Positions 1 to 10,072 of a stretch of DNA of 64,000 nucleotides are shown in pieces. The position numbers and the translations under genes are program-made. Position 1 is the first letter of the stretch. Every line of letters begins with the position of its first letter. Under the pieces are notes generated by a model. That model was given only the letters and a program-made list of their open reading frames with translations. It did no database searches and had not been told where the DNA came from. The stretch covers positions 53,246,404-53,310,403 of the forward strand of contig OZ020268.1 of the NCBI GenBank assembly GCA_963971225.1, given 5' to 3'. This DNA is from Melieria omissa. Taxonomy: Eukaryota; Arthropoda; Insecta; Diptera; Ulidiidae.

Positions 1-2268
1 TAAACGTGATCTTCATACCTAAAGCGGGGAAGGTCTCACACTCAAAAGCAAAAGACCACAGGCCTATCAGCCTGTCCTCGTTTCTTCTTAAAGTCTTTGA
101 AAGGCTCATCGACGTTTATATTAGGGATAAAGTGGGCCATCTTCTTTCACCCAATCAACATGCATATACGAAGGGTAAATCCGTGGAGACGGCTCTTCAT
201 GCACTCGTGCGGCAGATTGAATACTCCCTCCTTTTCAGAGAATACACTTTGGTCTCTTTTCTCGACATTGAGGGAGCTTTCAACAACATTATTCCGACGG
301 CCATTACTGGCTCACTGACCAACTTAAACCTATGTAGACCATTAGTGGACATAGTTCAACTCCTTTTAACAAAAAGGATTATAAACTCTTCGCTAGGCGG
401 CTCCTCCGTTAGAAGGTGGGTCACCAGAGGCACCCCGCAGGGGGGTGTCCTTTCTCCTCTACTTTGGAACCTAGCGATAAATGACCTGCTTTTGCAACTG
501 AACGATACGGGGTGTAAGGTAGTTGCATACGCAGACGACGTGGCGTTAGCGGTATCTGGGAAGAACATTCCGACACTGGTTGATCTTCTTCAAGGTGCAC
601 TGAATCTATTGGGATCTTGGTGCTCTCGGAACGGTATGGGCGTTAACCCATCCAAAACTGATCTGGTCCTTTTTACAAGGAAGCACCAAGTTCCTACTTT
701 TGACCCGCCTACTCTTTATGGCACTAGTCTTACTGTCAGCTCGCAGGCCAAATATCTTGGTCTACTGCTGGACAGGAAACTTAACTGGAAAGCGAACATA
801 CTAGAAAGGGTTCGCAAGGCCACTGTTGCACTGTACTCCTGCAAAAGAGCAGTTGGCAAAAAATGGGGTCTCCAACCACAAATCATGTACTGGATGTACA
901 TATCTGTAATTAGGCCCATTCTTTTCTATGGAGCAGTAGTATGGGGGACTGCCCTGGACAAGGGGACCAACCAGAAACCTTTGGACTCAGTTCAAAGATC
1001 GGCGGCGCTCATTATTACTGGGGCCATGCGGTCGACACCGTCCAAAGGACTCTACGCCCTGCTCCACCTTATTCCTGTTGACCTTTTCGGAAAACAAATG
1101 GCTACCCTCTCTGCAGTGAGACTAAATACCATAAATAGATGGACACGTACTGATTTCGGTCACTGCCAGATTCTAGGCAGTTCACCTGACTTACGTAACA
1201 ACATAGACTACTCATTACCATCTTTTGTTTTCGACTCCAAATTCTCAACCCTCATACCGCATAGACGGGAGTGGGAGCAGGACACGGTTCCGAAAACTGG
1301 AGTATGCTTCTATACTGACGGCTCCAAACTGGATGGCAGAGTAGGGGGTGGAGTAATGTGTGAAAATCCACTCATGGAAGAATGTTTTCGTCTTCCAGAT
1401 TTCTGCAGTGTCTTCCAAGCGGAAGTTCTGGCCATTTTCAAAGCCCTGTCTATGCTAAAACAACGCAACCTTCCTAAGAGTACGGTTCGTATTTTCACTG
1501 ACAGCCAGGCAGCAATAAAAGCCCTTAAGAAGGTCTCAACGACATCGAAAGTGGTTACTCTCTGCCGCTCCCTACTAAATGAGTTAGGGCACGCGCACAA
1601 CATTATCCTTATCTGGGTACCGGGCCACAAAGACATCAGTGGAAACTGTGTAGCTGATGAGCTTGCCAGACGTGGCACCACCCTCCCGCACCTCAGCACC
1701 ACAGTCACGGCAGGCATTCCTCTTGCCTCTTGTAAACAAATGATCTGTTCACTCTTCCTAGAGAAGGCCAACAGGCGATGGCAAGGGGAAAGCACATGTA
1801 CCATAACCAGACAGCTCTGGCCTGTTTTTAATCTAAGGCGTACAAGAGCACTTATCTCGCGTAGCAGGCAGCACATTAGTACGGTCGTCGCAATTCTGAC
1901 GGGCCACTGTTTATTCGGACGCCATGCCGTCAGACTAGGCGTCAACAGTTGGGACTTCTGCCGCAGTTGCCACAATGAAGAGGAGGAGGAATCTATAAGC
2001 CACCTTCTCTGCAACTGTCCGGCTCTATCTAGACGAAGATGGAAAACCCTAGGCTCTCCTTTCTTCGACAACTTGAGTGAACTCAGTTCGGCTAGTATAA
2101 AAGACTTGATTGAGTTCATTCACTCTTCGAAATGGCTTAATTAGGCTTATCGACTTGCAGCAAGACAGACCTTTTTAACCTGTGGTATCACAACGGGCCC
2201 ATTCCGTGGCCTAAGTGTGTCATTCGGCAAGTCCCGGGCCAAGACAGCCACTTTAACCTAACCTAACC
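1..2268 (+). mobile_element. Non-LTR retrotransposon (Jockey superfamily), 3' part
   Basis: The 3' portion of a LINE-like element enters from the left window edge. It holds the end of the ORF2-like gene, a 3' UTR of about 120 bp and a short tail of TAACC repeats at about 2254-2268. Directly after the tail the sequence resumes inside the Gag/PHD reading frame known from 16880-17000 on the opposite strand, so the element inserted into that gene copy. Because the 5' end lies outside the window, length and target duplication cannot be checked. The RT plus RNase H organisation fits R1/LOA/I-like clades; the exact clade is not assigned. Confidence 0.9.
3..2144 (+). CDS. Reverse transcriptase-RNase H polyprotein (ORF2 C-terminal part), partial
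   Basis: The reading frame is open from the window edge, so this is the C-terminal part of a longer protein that copies element RNA into DNA at a nicked target; the N-terminal endonuclease would lie upstream. Numbering from base 6, motifs in order are: finger motif RPISLSSFLLKVFERLI (about 20-36), catalytic motif A FLDIEGAFNN (about 85), motif B GTPQGGVLSP (about 143), catalytic YADD (about 174) and YLGLLLDRKLNW (about 250). An RNase H domain follows with YTDGSK (about 436), the glutamate of FQAEVLAIFKAL, TDSQAA, and WVPGHKDISGN (about 536) with the downstream aspartate. A C-terminal zinc-finger-like CRSC...H...C lies near 650-670. There are no internal stops, so the copy looks young. RT-RNase H order is the Jockey superfamily pattern. 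Confidence 0.92.
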   Translation, partial: NVIFIPKAGKVSHSKAKDHRPISLSSFLLKVFERLIDVYIRDKVGHLLSPNQHAYTKGKSVETALHALVRQIEYSLLFREYTLVSFLDIEGAFNNIIPTAITGSLTNLNLCRPLVDIVQLLLTKRIINSSLGGSSVRRWVTRGTPQGGVLSPLLWNLAINDLLLQLNDTGCKVVAYADDVALAVSGKNIPTLVDLLQGALNLLGSWCSRNGMGVNPSKTDLVLFTRKHQVPTFDPPTLYGTSLTVSSQAKYLGLLLDRKLNWKANILERVRKATVALYSCKRAVGKKWGLQPQIMYWMYISVIRPILFYGAVVWGTALDKGTNQKPLDSVQRSAALIITGAMRSTPSKGLYALLHLIPVDLFGKQMATLSAVRLNTINRWTRTDFGHCQILGSSPDLRNNIDYSLPSFVFDSKFSTLIPHRREWEQDTVPKTGVCFYTDGSKLDGRVGGGVMCENPLMEECFRLPDFCSVFQAEVLAIFKALSMLKQRNLPKSTVRIFTDSQAAIKALKKVSTTSKVVTLCRSLLNELGHAHNIILIWVPGHKDISGNCVADELARRGTTLPHLSTTVTAGIPLASCKQMICSLFLEKANRRWQGESTCTITRQLWPVFNLRRTRALISRSRQHISTVVAILTGHCLFGRHAVRLGVNSWDFCRSCHNEEEEESISHLLCNCPALSRRRWKTLGSPFFDNLSELSSASIKDLIEFIHSSKWLN

Positions 2269-2269
2269 T

Positions 2270-2390
2270 ATGTAACAAAAAGGATTGTCAACGATCATTT
2301 CATCTGAAATGCGTCAACCCAACTACTAGCTTCTACCATTGCCGAGAGTGTGACTCGGACTTAGATGCTTCTTCCGAGAACGACGACTAA
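2270..2390 (+). pseudogene. Gag/PHD gene tail, severed copy
   Basis: The last 40 codons of the Gag-PHD frame seen complete at 16880-18401 (minus strand) survive here in the left arm, ending in SSENDD and the stop at 2388-2390. The PHD-type Cys/His residues after the second pair of cysteines are kept. Everything upstream is separated by the non-LTR insertion, so this is a broken gene. Confidence 0.85.
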
Positions 2391-2980
2391 GTCACAATTT
2401 TACAAATTTTTTTTTATTTTTTCATTATTTTTTTTATTGCGAAAATTTTGTATTTTTCATATTGATTCTTCAGATGTATTCTTCGAACCTTCAACAAATT
2501 AAAATAAAGATTTGATAAATTTTCTACAAGATTTGTGTTTAGTTTATAAAGTTTTGTAATGTTTCCCACTTTACCCCACAACTTTTAAATTTGGTCATTT
2601 TGAACATGATCAGTCGAAGCTCGGTAACTCTTAGAAAAATCATTATTTGCGGTTCGTTGCTGTGACAAAAATATAGCTTATTTGATTCTCTTTACTATAG
2701 GAAGTTTTAACATGAAAAAATAATTAGTTCTGTTCACTTAACGGAGCTCCAAAAAAAAGTTTCCCACTTTACCCCACTTACCCCCATATTTTTTTTACGA
2801 CCCGTGAGAACAATATAAATGAAAAATTTATTTATTTTCTAGATCTCTTGATTAGTAAATTGTTTGGTTCTGGAGACACATATAATAGTTCGCAAGTTGT
2901 AAAATCAAGCAACCAAGCGCAGCATACGGTTACAAACAACCATACAGCAAAAAGATTCGGTTGATGATGACAGGCGCTCA
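2391..2980 (+). other. 3' flank of Gag copy, no gene
   Basis: AT-rich sequence with an AATAAA polyadenylation signal near 2503 and two copies of the 19-base motif GTTTCCCACTTTACCCCAC about 195 bp apart (near 2562 and 2758). No coding potential is seen. The same stretch lies in reverse at about 16290-16879. Confidence 0.6.
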
Positions 2981-3394
2981 TGGGCGTACCTAGGTATGGG
3001 CTGAGGAGGGTCGTTCCCCCCTCGTAATTCTATATTTTATATACATATCGCTCCTTCGCTGCAAGAACGTCATAACTCAAAAAATTTGTTTTTAGTTTAT
3101 GGCAGCCCTGTGTGTATCTGCATATGATCTTTTATCTGTCAAAACCTCTTTGTAAAATATTCAATACTTTGCTCACAAGACGACATGAAAAATTGTTGAT
3201 ACCTCGAACTGCCTGTAATGGTAAATTTTAAAATTGAATATTCTCGGAATGATGTAGTTTTGAGTTATGACGTTCTTGCAGCGAAGGAGCGATATGTACA
3301 GAAATCTATATTCTATTCTATTTGAATTTTATATTCTAAATTTGGAAATGTAGTTATGTCTTTGCCCCCTTTAATTTGTTGCTGGGTACGCCCA
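2981..3394. mobile_element. Possible old TIR element hosting a nested MITE
   Basis: The outer ends read GGGCGTACC (from about 2983) and GGTACGCCC (to about 3392), an imperfect 9-10 bp inverted pair enclosing the MITE at 3044-3296. The inner flanks do not match further. This could be an eroded DNA transposon or coincidence. Confidence 0.35.
3044..3296. mobile_element. MITE with about 39-bp terminal inverted repeats, TA target
   Basis: Ends begin CATATCGCTCCTTCGCTGCA and continue as an inverted match through AAGAACGTCATAACTCAAAA on both sides, flanked by TA on each side. The 253-bp body has no ORF. TA flanks fit Tc1/mariner-type mobilisation. The counterpart in the right arm is 15972-16225. 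Confidence 0.75.
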
Positions 3395-5908
3395 GGCACT
3401 TGCTTTTCGCAAAAAAGAATGAAAAGATCGGCACAATTTGCCAAAACGGTTTAATTGTTCAGCGGCCACTACATTGTCGCAATACAGTTATGCCGACGCA
3501 GACCTGCTGGCGCCTCAGCTATTGGCAATGCGTTGCCTTAGCAACGATGTGTATGTATCATGCCAAAGAAAATAAAGACTTCATATTCTTTGATTATACA
3601 CAAAATGTTTAGTGCCGATTCATTTATATCACATTTTTTGAACACATTATTAATTTCGGGTATAACCGATTAAAAAAGTTAATAAAAAAAGCGTTTAATG
3701 TTAACAAAAGTTTTGCTTCTCGCCCAGCCTTGAACCCGAGGCGAAATTTACGAAAAAGAAATTACGGATATCCGACGTGCTGCCTACCTGTTACACCAAA
3801 TACAGTACGTGATCGTTGTAACTAAAATGATAAATGTATGTTGCAAAAGATAATATCACAAGCAAGAAAAGAAATTCAAAATTAATTCAATCCGGCAAAA
3901 GTTCTGGATGAGCACATGCAGCTGTGTGTGTAAAATAGCTTTGCGGTAAAAAGCTGTAAATCAGAGCTTGAAATTTTTGTGCCGTTTTCGTCGTATGAGA
4001 CTGGACATCTATATGATGAGTTATCTCTGGTTAAAGTGTTTTCGGGCGGTTTAGTGTGCTCTGTAAACACTTCAATGGGCTGGAAACAGCGAGCCGCTGC
4101 CCCAAAGACATTTGAATTGTTTTAGTGGAAAACTATTGCTGAGGTAGGGGGCAGAGTAAGGCAAAAAAATCTACTAGCTGGCAGTGCGTACTGCGAAAAA
4201 GAGGAGTGCAAAAAATAAGTGCAAAAAATTTAGTTGAATGGTAAAGAAAGAAGAAAGCTATGCAGCGAATTGGCAGTGCAAGTCTTAAAAATTAGGAAAG
4301 ACAAGTGTTGACAGCAAAATTATTGAAATAGTTTGAGCCCAATGGGGAACAAGTTTTGTTAGGTCAGTTGAAATGGGATTTTTTTTCGCACTACTGCAAT
4401 GAAATTGTTTTGATGAAGCGTTGGGTTTTTAGAGCTGCAAACGTTAAATGTTGAAAAAACATTTTGTAAAGTTAGGTGATTTGAAGATATAAAAAGTATT
4501 AAAATTATGGTGAATAATATTGTTAAAATTTCATGAAGATTACTGTGTAAAGAAAAAGAGAAGCGCCTTCACATTGACATGTAAACATATCAGACCAAGT
4601 GGACTTAAAGTTCCTTAAAATATTGTTAAAAGTTAAATCGATCTGAAGAACCACTATGAACTTCTTACGAAACCTATTAGACTGTGAATAGTCCCATGGG
4701 TCAGATACCCACAATTTTTAGAAGAGGTTCTTATTGATCATCTCACATTGCTATAAATTTAACAAATTCGAACGAATTAATGCTGAAATTGTTGAACTGA
4801 TGCTGAAAGGATTAAATGCTTTCATCAGTGCTTTAAATCTGTCACATTAAATGAAAATAGAAGTAATGGAGCCACAAACTTGGTTCTCAATCTTATAGAA
4901 AGCAATACAAATTCTTATTAATTTTTTTTGTATTTTTCTACATTTTTGTGGCAACCCTAACATTATGTATTTTTATTAAAAGTTATGCCAATCTATACTT
5001 CTATAATCTTCTAATTTTTTCATGCTGGGGAATGGTACATAGGCTATATGCCGTTTTCACTGGTAAAATTGAATGAGCGTTGGACAAGGGCCGTGGCACT
5101 TTAAAAGCAACTCAAATGCTTTGAATAACCTTGGAACTACAAATCACACATCAAAGAGAATTGACTTGATGTTGATGAAACTTACGATTTAGATGTGCTC
5201 TTCGACATGCGGAGTGGGGTGAGTGTCGGACGAGGGTCATGGCTCCACTCATAGAATCCAAAGTTTTAATGTGGAATATCTTCGGAACAATAAGTTGGAA
5301 AGTTTTGAAGCTTTGTATACCCTCGTCCCATAGATGTGTCATTCTACTGGCAAAATATATGGGCGTAGGGTGCGGTATATTTTCTGTGACTGAAATTTTC
5401 CGCGTAACTTTGGAACTGAGAGTCGCATATCAATGAAACCGGGTCACACCCTTCGACTGGAGGAATTGATTGGGCATTCTATAAAAAAGGAGTGGCATCG
5501 TGCAGTATGAAGGAATTTGATTTATTGAGCCCATTGACTTCAAACTTGCGTGCAAAGCCGCAGGGCTCTACTAGCATGTAATACAACTAAGTACAATTTT
5601 TAAGTTAGTTGTTCGATTAAATTCAGACTTTTCCACTATGAGTGAGTCAAACTTAACATTAAAAATACCACAAGTTTTCCATACCTACAAAGACTACAAA
5701 TCATATCTGCTGACATCTCGAAAAGTACACAGCGTATTTGGCTAATTTTTCATAAAATAATTTTTTTTAAATATAAAAATTTCCGTGGTAACAAAAAAAA
5801 AGTCATCAAAGCAAAAGTTGACAGAAATACTAAAGAAAATACAGATATTTAAAAATGGAAAACCCTTAAACTGATTGCAATTGTCTTTTTAGTGAAAAAA
5901 GCCGTCAG
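3395..5908 (+). other. Arm interior, no recognised gene
   Basis: Only short ORFs (largest 78 codons) occur and none resembles a known protein. Around 5040-5450 there are two poorly matching stretches, each with a CACTGG/TACTGG-type start, a GGGCGT/GAGCGT segment and a TTGGAACT segment about 300 bp apart. They suggest a degenerate internal duplication. The region is duplicated in reverse at 13354-15870 and 26400-28288. Confidence 0.5.
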
Positions 5909-5921
5909 TAATGCTTGAACA

Positions 5922-6229
5922 GCAGCCACCATAGCTCAGCTGGTTAGTGCGTTGGGCCGCGCGTCAAATGCGATGCTCGAACCCTGGTTCAAGACTCCGT
6001 TGCTGTTAACACCGAAAAACAACAACAATTTTTCTGTCGGCGGCTGTCGTCTCAGCAATGGAAATGGCAAACCTCTGAGAGTAAAATTGCCTATGAAAAA
6101 GCTGCCAACTCGCCGTTCGGAATCGGCATACAACTGTAGGTCCCTTCTAACCTCGTAAAAAACTAAAAAACGGGTAACTAGGCCTTAGTCTCGTAATCGG
6201 GCTGTCGTGCCAGTAAAAAACCATTATAA
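5922..6229 (+). mobile_element. tRNA-derived SINE, type 1 (copy downstream of gene A)
   Basis: A 308-bp insertion flanked by 13-bp direct repeats TAATGCTTGAACA (5909-5921 and 6230-6242). The head is tRNA-like with an A box (TAGCTCAGCTGG) and B-box-like sequence (CTCGAACCC, then GGTTCAAGAC). The body contains AATGGCAAACCTCTGAGAG and the end contains CTAGGCCTTAGTCTCG and GGGCTGTCGTGCC. The body and tail are shared with the SINE at 9446. Relative to the copy at 19269, this one carries a deletion before the tail. Confidence 0.88.
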
Positions 6230-6371
6230 TAATGCTTGAACAAATTGTCATGTTTTGATTTTGCTTTTTATTAATTTTAAATTTTACTGGGTATTTGAAG
6301 TGATGCGAATTTAGTTCTTAACCGTCACTGCAGGAAATGCTTTTAGAGCTGCAACCGCAAGCTGGGCATCA

Positions 6372-6799
6372 TTACGGACTACTGGGATGGTTCCCGGTTC
6401 CCCCGAATCCCTGAAAATTCACAAATTTTAAATATGAAATTTTGATACATAGTTTAAGTAAAGTTTCTTAGCAATTCTATAGGAGATCGAGGCTTCATTC
6501 TTAAAGCCTTCTTCCTTCGAATGTCTCAACCTGTTTCCACTTTCGCAAATGCTCTCCAGCACGATTTATATTCGACTCATTTTTGTTGGTTATCTTTCCA
6601 TTTTAACTTTCAATTCTAATCTTCTATTTATTCACTCCTTTAATAAATCTCAACTCGTTTGACTTACCGCATGCCCATCGTCCTTACCAGGGTTCACACC
6701 GATGATCGTGTTCTCCACGGCGTTGCAGCAGTGACTCGGTTGGCTCTGCACCGCGCAGGCCAGAAGTGCACAAATAAAAAATACAATAAACAGTTTCAT
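6372..6799 (-). CDS. Small secreted peptide, copy A (two exons)
   Basis: Exon 1 is 6799-6668 (44 codons), then a 257-nt GT-AG intron, and exon 2 is 6410-6372 (12 codons plus stop), giving 56 residues. The start MKLFIVFFICALLACAV is a signal peptide, probably cleaved near VQS. The mature part of about 37 residues has a vicinal Cys-Cys (residues 24-25) as its only cysteines, an acidic-basic centre GKDDGH and a Gly/Pro-rich end GFGGTGNHPSSP. A secreted hormone-like, reproductive or defence role is possible but no family is recognised. Residue 7 is Phe (Leu in B and C). A polyadenylation signal lies at 6272-6267, just before the SINE. The intron base at 6503 (AAG) is shared with C, not with B or D. 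No expression evidence is available. Confidence 0.65.
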
Positions 6800-6864
6800 T
6801 TTATCGAGAGGTAATCACTCTTTGCCGTGCTGTGCTGAAGTGATTTACACTAAAAATACTCGAG

Positions 6865-7172
6865 CGTTTTATAGGAAACACGCGAAAGCCCCAGGCTTGT
6901 TGTTCTTTCTTCAAAAGCCGGTACCGTTTTTCAATTGTACAAATAACCAAGTTTTTTTTTGTTGAACGGTTAATGTTGTCACGCGTTTGTTATTCTTTGA
7001 TCAAATAAAAATTACTACCGTTTTATAGGAAACACGCGAAAGCCTTGTTGTTCTTTCTTCAAAAGCCGGTACCGTTTTTCAATTGTACAAATAACCAAGT
7101 TTTTTTTTTTGAACGGTTAATGTTGTCACACATTTGTTATTCTTTGATCAAATAAAAATGACTACCGCGCAT
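6865..7172 (-). promoter_or_regulatory. Doubled promoter module of gene A
   Basis: A 154-bp module occurs twice in tandem (starts at 6865 and 7019). Read on the minus strand, each contains TATAAAA and the gene-proximal one carries GGGGCTTTCG just upstream; the distal copy lost the GGGG of that motif. Also shared are AACCGTTCAA, TGTACAATTG and a TTTGATCAAA-like palindrome. The gene-proximal TATA is 65-70 bp from the ATG. Copies C and D have only one module. Confidence 0.7.
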
Positions 7173-7544
7173 AAAAAAACATAGCGCAGATTGAGACTTG
7201 AGTAAACTTTCTCTGACGAAAATTCATTGTCTGTCTGTTCAAATAGTAACCAGACACGTGTGGAATTAGAAAAACCAGAGCACACAATCAGCTATCTGTT
7301 TGTGTACCTTTCCATGATTAGCTAACTAAATGACAGCTGAAGCTTAAGCAGTATCTCGAGTACGGTATTATGGGTAATGGTTCATAACTGATTTAATTCT
7401 TTGGATCAATGTCCCAATATACTTATCCAACAATTTCAATCACTATGCACCTTCCCACATTAGCAAAAAGGTCTTTTCACCTTTAAACATTGAAAGAATA
7501 AAAAACAATTTTTTGGTGAAACCGATATGGTTTTTTTTTTAATA

Positions 7545-7715
7545 GTCCCTTCAGGCTCAGTACAGCTATTTGCATAATCTAAAAGCACCTCTAAACAGTG
7601 TCTTAGATTGTCGGCTGAAATATCCTTCAGGACGTCGGTGCAAGCCTTTTGGATGGCTTCTACGTCCTCAAAACGCCTTTGTTTAATCGGTAAATGAATT
7701 TTTTTATAAATTGAA
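7545..7715 (-). pseudogene. Mariner-family transposase C-terminus remnant
   Basis: The minus strand encodes RRFEDVEAIQKACTDVLKDI followed by SADNLRHCLEVLLDYANSC. This resembles the last 50-60 residues of IS630/Tc1/mariner transposases, where an 'ED(L/V)xxIQxAxTxxLKxI' stretch precedes the end. No catalytic part is left. Related fragments lie at 11490-11620, 20735-20905 and 24689-24819. Confidence 0.6.
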
Positions 7716-8364
7716 ACCAGCACGATGCCACTTCAGGTGAAAATGAGGAGTGTTTGATGGTTAAAATTCGACTTTTAGTCAAAAATCAGTCACAAGTCGC
7801 TGAGATGGCGTCTTTCGATAGTCAAAAGTTCAGTTAAAATGCGACACGAAAGCGCCTGGGACAGTGCTGCCGAACGTACTACTATAGTAGTATTTTGCTA
7901 CTATTTCGTCATTTGTACTACCGTACTACCCACAGACCGATTATACTACTATTTTCTGAGATATAAGCGTACAAGAAAAAAAAATTACTACAAATTATTA
8001 AATCAAAGTTATGTTTTGCTTCGATGTTAAAAAACAATTTGGCGAACATAAAATGAGAAAATTTTGGTACACAAAATTTTAGTTGAGTGGCAACCGTAAT
8101 TTTAAGAAAATAATATACAAACATGTTACCGAACTAAACATTGCCGAAGGACGAAATTTAAACCAACGTTGTCGTTGTCAATATAAAAATAAAGAATGTA
8201 CGACAATGACTTTAAAAGTCGTATTTGCCGTTTTTTGTTTCTAACCAAATATTCTTGGTTTGTGAGCAACTCTATCACTTGTGTTTCAAGGTGACACCTT
8301 TTAACCGCGTTGCCAAACGCAACGGATGCGATACCCAAAAAAGAATAATAATTTAACAATTGAC

Positions 8365-8407
8365 TGGCACGACAGCCCGCTTACGCGAGACTAAGGCCTA
8401 GCTTCCC
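8365..8407 (-). mobile_element. SINE 3'-end fragment
   Basis: About 43 bp of the shared SINE tail in reverse orientation: GGAAGCTAGGCCTTAGTCTC followed by GCGTAAGCGGGCTGTCGTGCC on the minus strand. The tRNA head and body are absent, which fits a 5'-truncated retroposed copy. Confidence 0.7.
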
Positions 8408-9445
8408 CCAAGAACATCATGAAATAATACAGTTATATTACTGTATTTAAATACAAAATAACTCAATATTTTAGCATATTCTTGTAGGAATCTTTTAAAA
8501 TTTGATAAAGACAATAAAGTGGTTGTTGGGACGTCGGCAAGTCAGAAAAAATTAAACTGAGATGAAACTGAAATTAAACTGTATAAAATCTTCAGATTTC
8601 TTTTGGGCTTGGCATTTTATTCAAACAGTGCAAATTAGGGCCAAATCCCGCTGGATTATTAATCATACAAATTAATTTTTAAATTAAAAATTTTAGTTGA
8701 AAGTATGCTCAAAATTGTGTAATTTTTAAGAAAATATAAATAAAAAATATTGTTCGTCGTGTTTCGTTTTTTGCTGTTAATTGGTTTCTCTTATTTGTTC
8801 TCTTGAAGTGCTAGAAGTAATATTCGAGCGATATTAATAATATAATTTAATAACACATAGTTTTTGTTATGGAATTTTAAACTTCAGGTGTTTTAAAACC
8901 CGTCTACCAAAAAACCTTTAAAAACAAATTGCAGTATATTTTTCTTTATTTTTTTATAAAAATATCTTCAAAATGGAGTTTTTAGAGTAGACAAATAGTT
9001 ATAAGTTGGGCTGCATTAGGCGAGAACTTGTACGTATTCTAGATATGCAAATATTAAGCTACTATATTGTTGAAAAGATCCAGTTTGATGCCAGTTTTTC
9101 CCTATTTGAGAAAATATCGACAAATATGTACATGCTAAGCCACGCCTACTAATATAATTCGACTATTATATAAAGTACATTTTGGTTAAGATTAAGTATT
9201 GTATCAAAGCTTTATAAATTTTTTCCGTTTAAGTCCATCGAAAAAAAAGTATTATTAAATCTGTGGTCAAAAACGATTATCGTTTAGGACTTAAGCGATT
9301 ATTGCTTTGCCACCAAACAAATTACTATTAGTATATAATAAAAACATGTAAATTACATGAATTACATTGTTTCTTTCACTTTTTTATAAATCAAACTCTT
9401 AATGTGTTTTGAAACTTAGTATTTGATTTAGTAGTTGATGAATCC

Positions 9446-9780
9446 GCCGTGGCTCAGTTGGTTAGTGCGCGGTCCAAGCGAGTCGCATGCAGAGCGACGC
9501 TAGTTCGAATTCTGCATGTAGTAACACCTAAAAAAAATAACGGGAAACTCGTTTTCTCTTTCGGTGGCTGTCCTCTCAGCTGGAAATGGCAAACCTCTGA
9601 GAGTAAAAAATTGCCTATGAAAAAGCTCCCAACCTGCCGTTCGGAACCGGCATAATACTGTAGGTCCCTTCCACCCGCGTACAAAATTCACACGCACAAC
9701 ACGGGTGGTTGCGGGAAGCTAGGCCTTAGTCTCGCGTAAGCGGGCTGTCGTGCCAATCAATTATTATTAAAATTAATTAT
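9446..9780 (+). mobile_element. tRNA-derived SINE, type 2
   Basis: A 335-bp insertion flanked by a 14-bp duplication TAGTTGATGAATCC (9432-9445 and 9781-9794). The tRNA-like head has A box TGGCTCAGTTGG and B box AGTTCGAATTC but differs in sequence from the type 1 head. The body (GGAAATGGCAAACCTCTGAG, then GCCTATGAAAAAGCT) and the tail CTAGGCCTTAGTCTCGCG are the same family. It sits inside the hAT-like element. Confidence 0.88.
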
Positions 9781-10072
9781 TAGTTGATGAATCCTTGCGA
9801 TTTCTTAAACTGTGAAGAAAATATGTAAGTGTACTACTCAAAGTCCGTAAATACTACCCAAAAATCATAAAATGTACTACTGAAACAAAATTGAAAACGG
9901 CAGCACTGATGGACCACTTCGCTGGTACGCATATTTGTGCGAGTTGACACCTCTATGTGTTTATTTGCTTAGTGGTGGTACACACTGGTACTGGTACAGG
10001 TCACTGAGTGGTACACAACAACTTGTTTGACAAAAGTGTTGAATGAAATACGGAAAAATAACCGCCGACGTA

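Larger units (their letters stand above)
2270..7861 (+). repeat. Unit 1 left arm of giant inverted repeat
   Basis: This 5.59-kb segment is repeated in reverse complement at 11333-16999, with near-identity visible over long stretches. Its inner edge ends with the bases GCGCCTGGGA and its outer edge is cut by the non-LTR element. It carries a Gag tail, a nested MITE, a SINE, secreted-peptide gene A with doubled promoter, and a mariner transposase fragment. The part from about 5576 is present again at 18913-21051 in the same orientation. One block differs between the arms: 7485-7585 here versus about 11607-11757 in the right arm. Confidence 0.95.
7862..9908. mobile_element. hAT-like non-autonomous element
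   Basis: The termini are inverted repeats CAGTGCTGCCG, the standard hAT start. Both subterminal regions are rich in TACTAC/GTAGTA motifs (7875-7960 and 9828-9895), as expected for transposase binding sites. No transposase ORF is present. The 8-bp flanks (GCCTGGGA and ATGGACCA) do not match, so the original target duplication has been lost by rearrangement or the ends are not from one insertion. The element contains the SINE at 9446 and a SINE tail at 8365. Confidence 0.65.

Noticed and set aside
1310..2119. 269-codon ORF on the minus strand
   Set aside because: Shadow of the reverse transcriptase/RNase H gene on the plus strand.
2240..2268. Telomeric location because of CCTAA repeats
   Set aside because: Only three units at a retrotransposon 3' end; surrounding DNA is an internal duplicated region.
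2145..2268. Non-LTR element as the LINE partner of the SINEs
   Set aside because: No convincing match between its 3' end and the SINE tail CTAGGCCTTAGTCTCG...GTCGTGCC.
5922..6000. Possible tRNA genes at the SINE heads
   Set aside because: No complete cloverleaf or acceptor pairing; A and B boxes belong to SINEs with target duplications.
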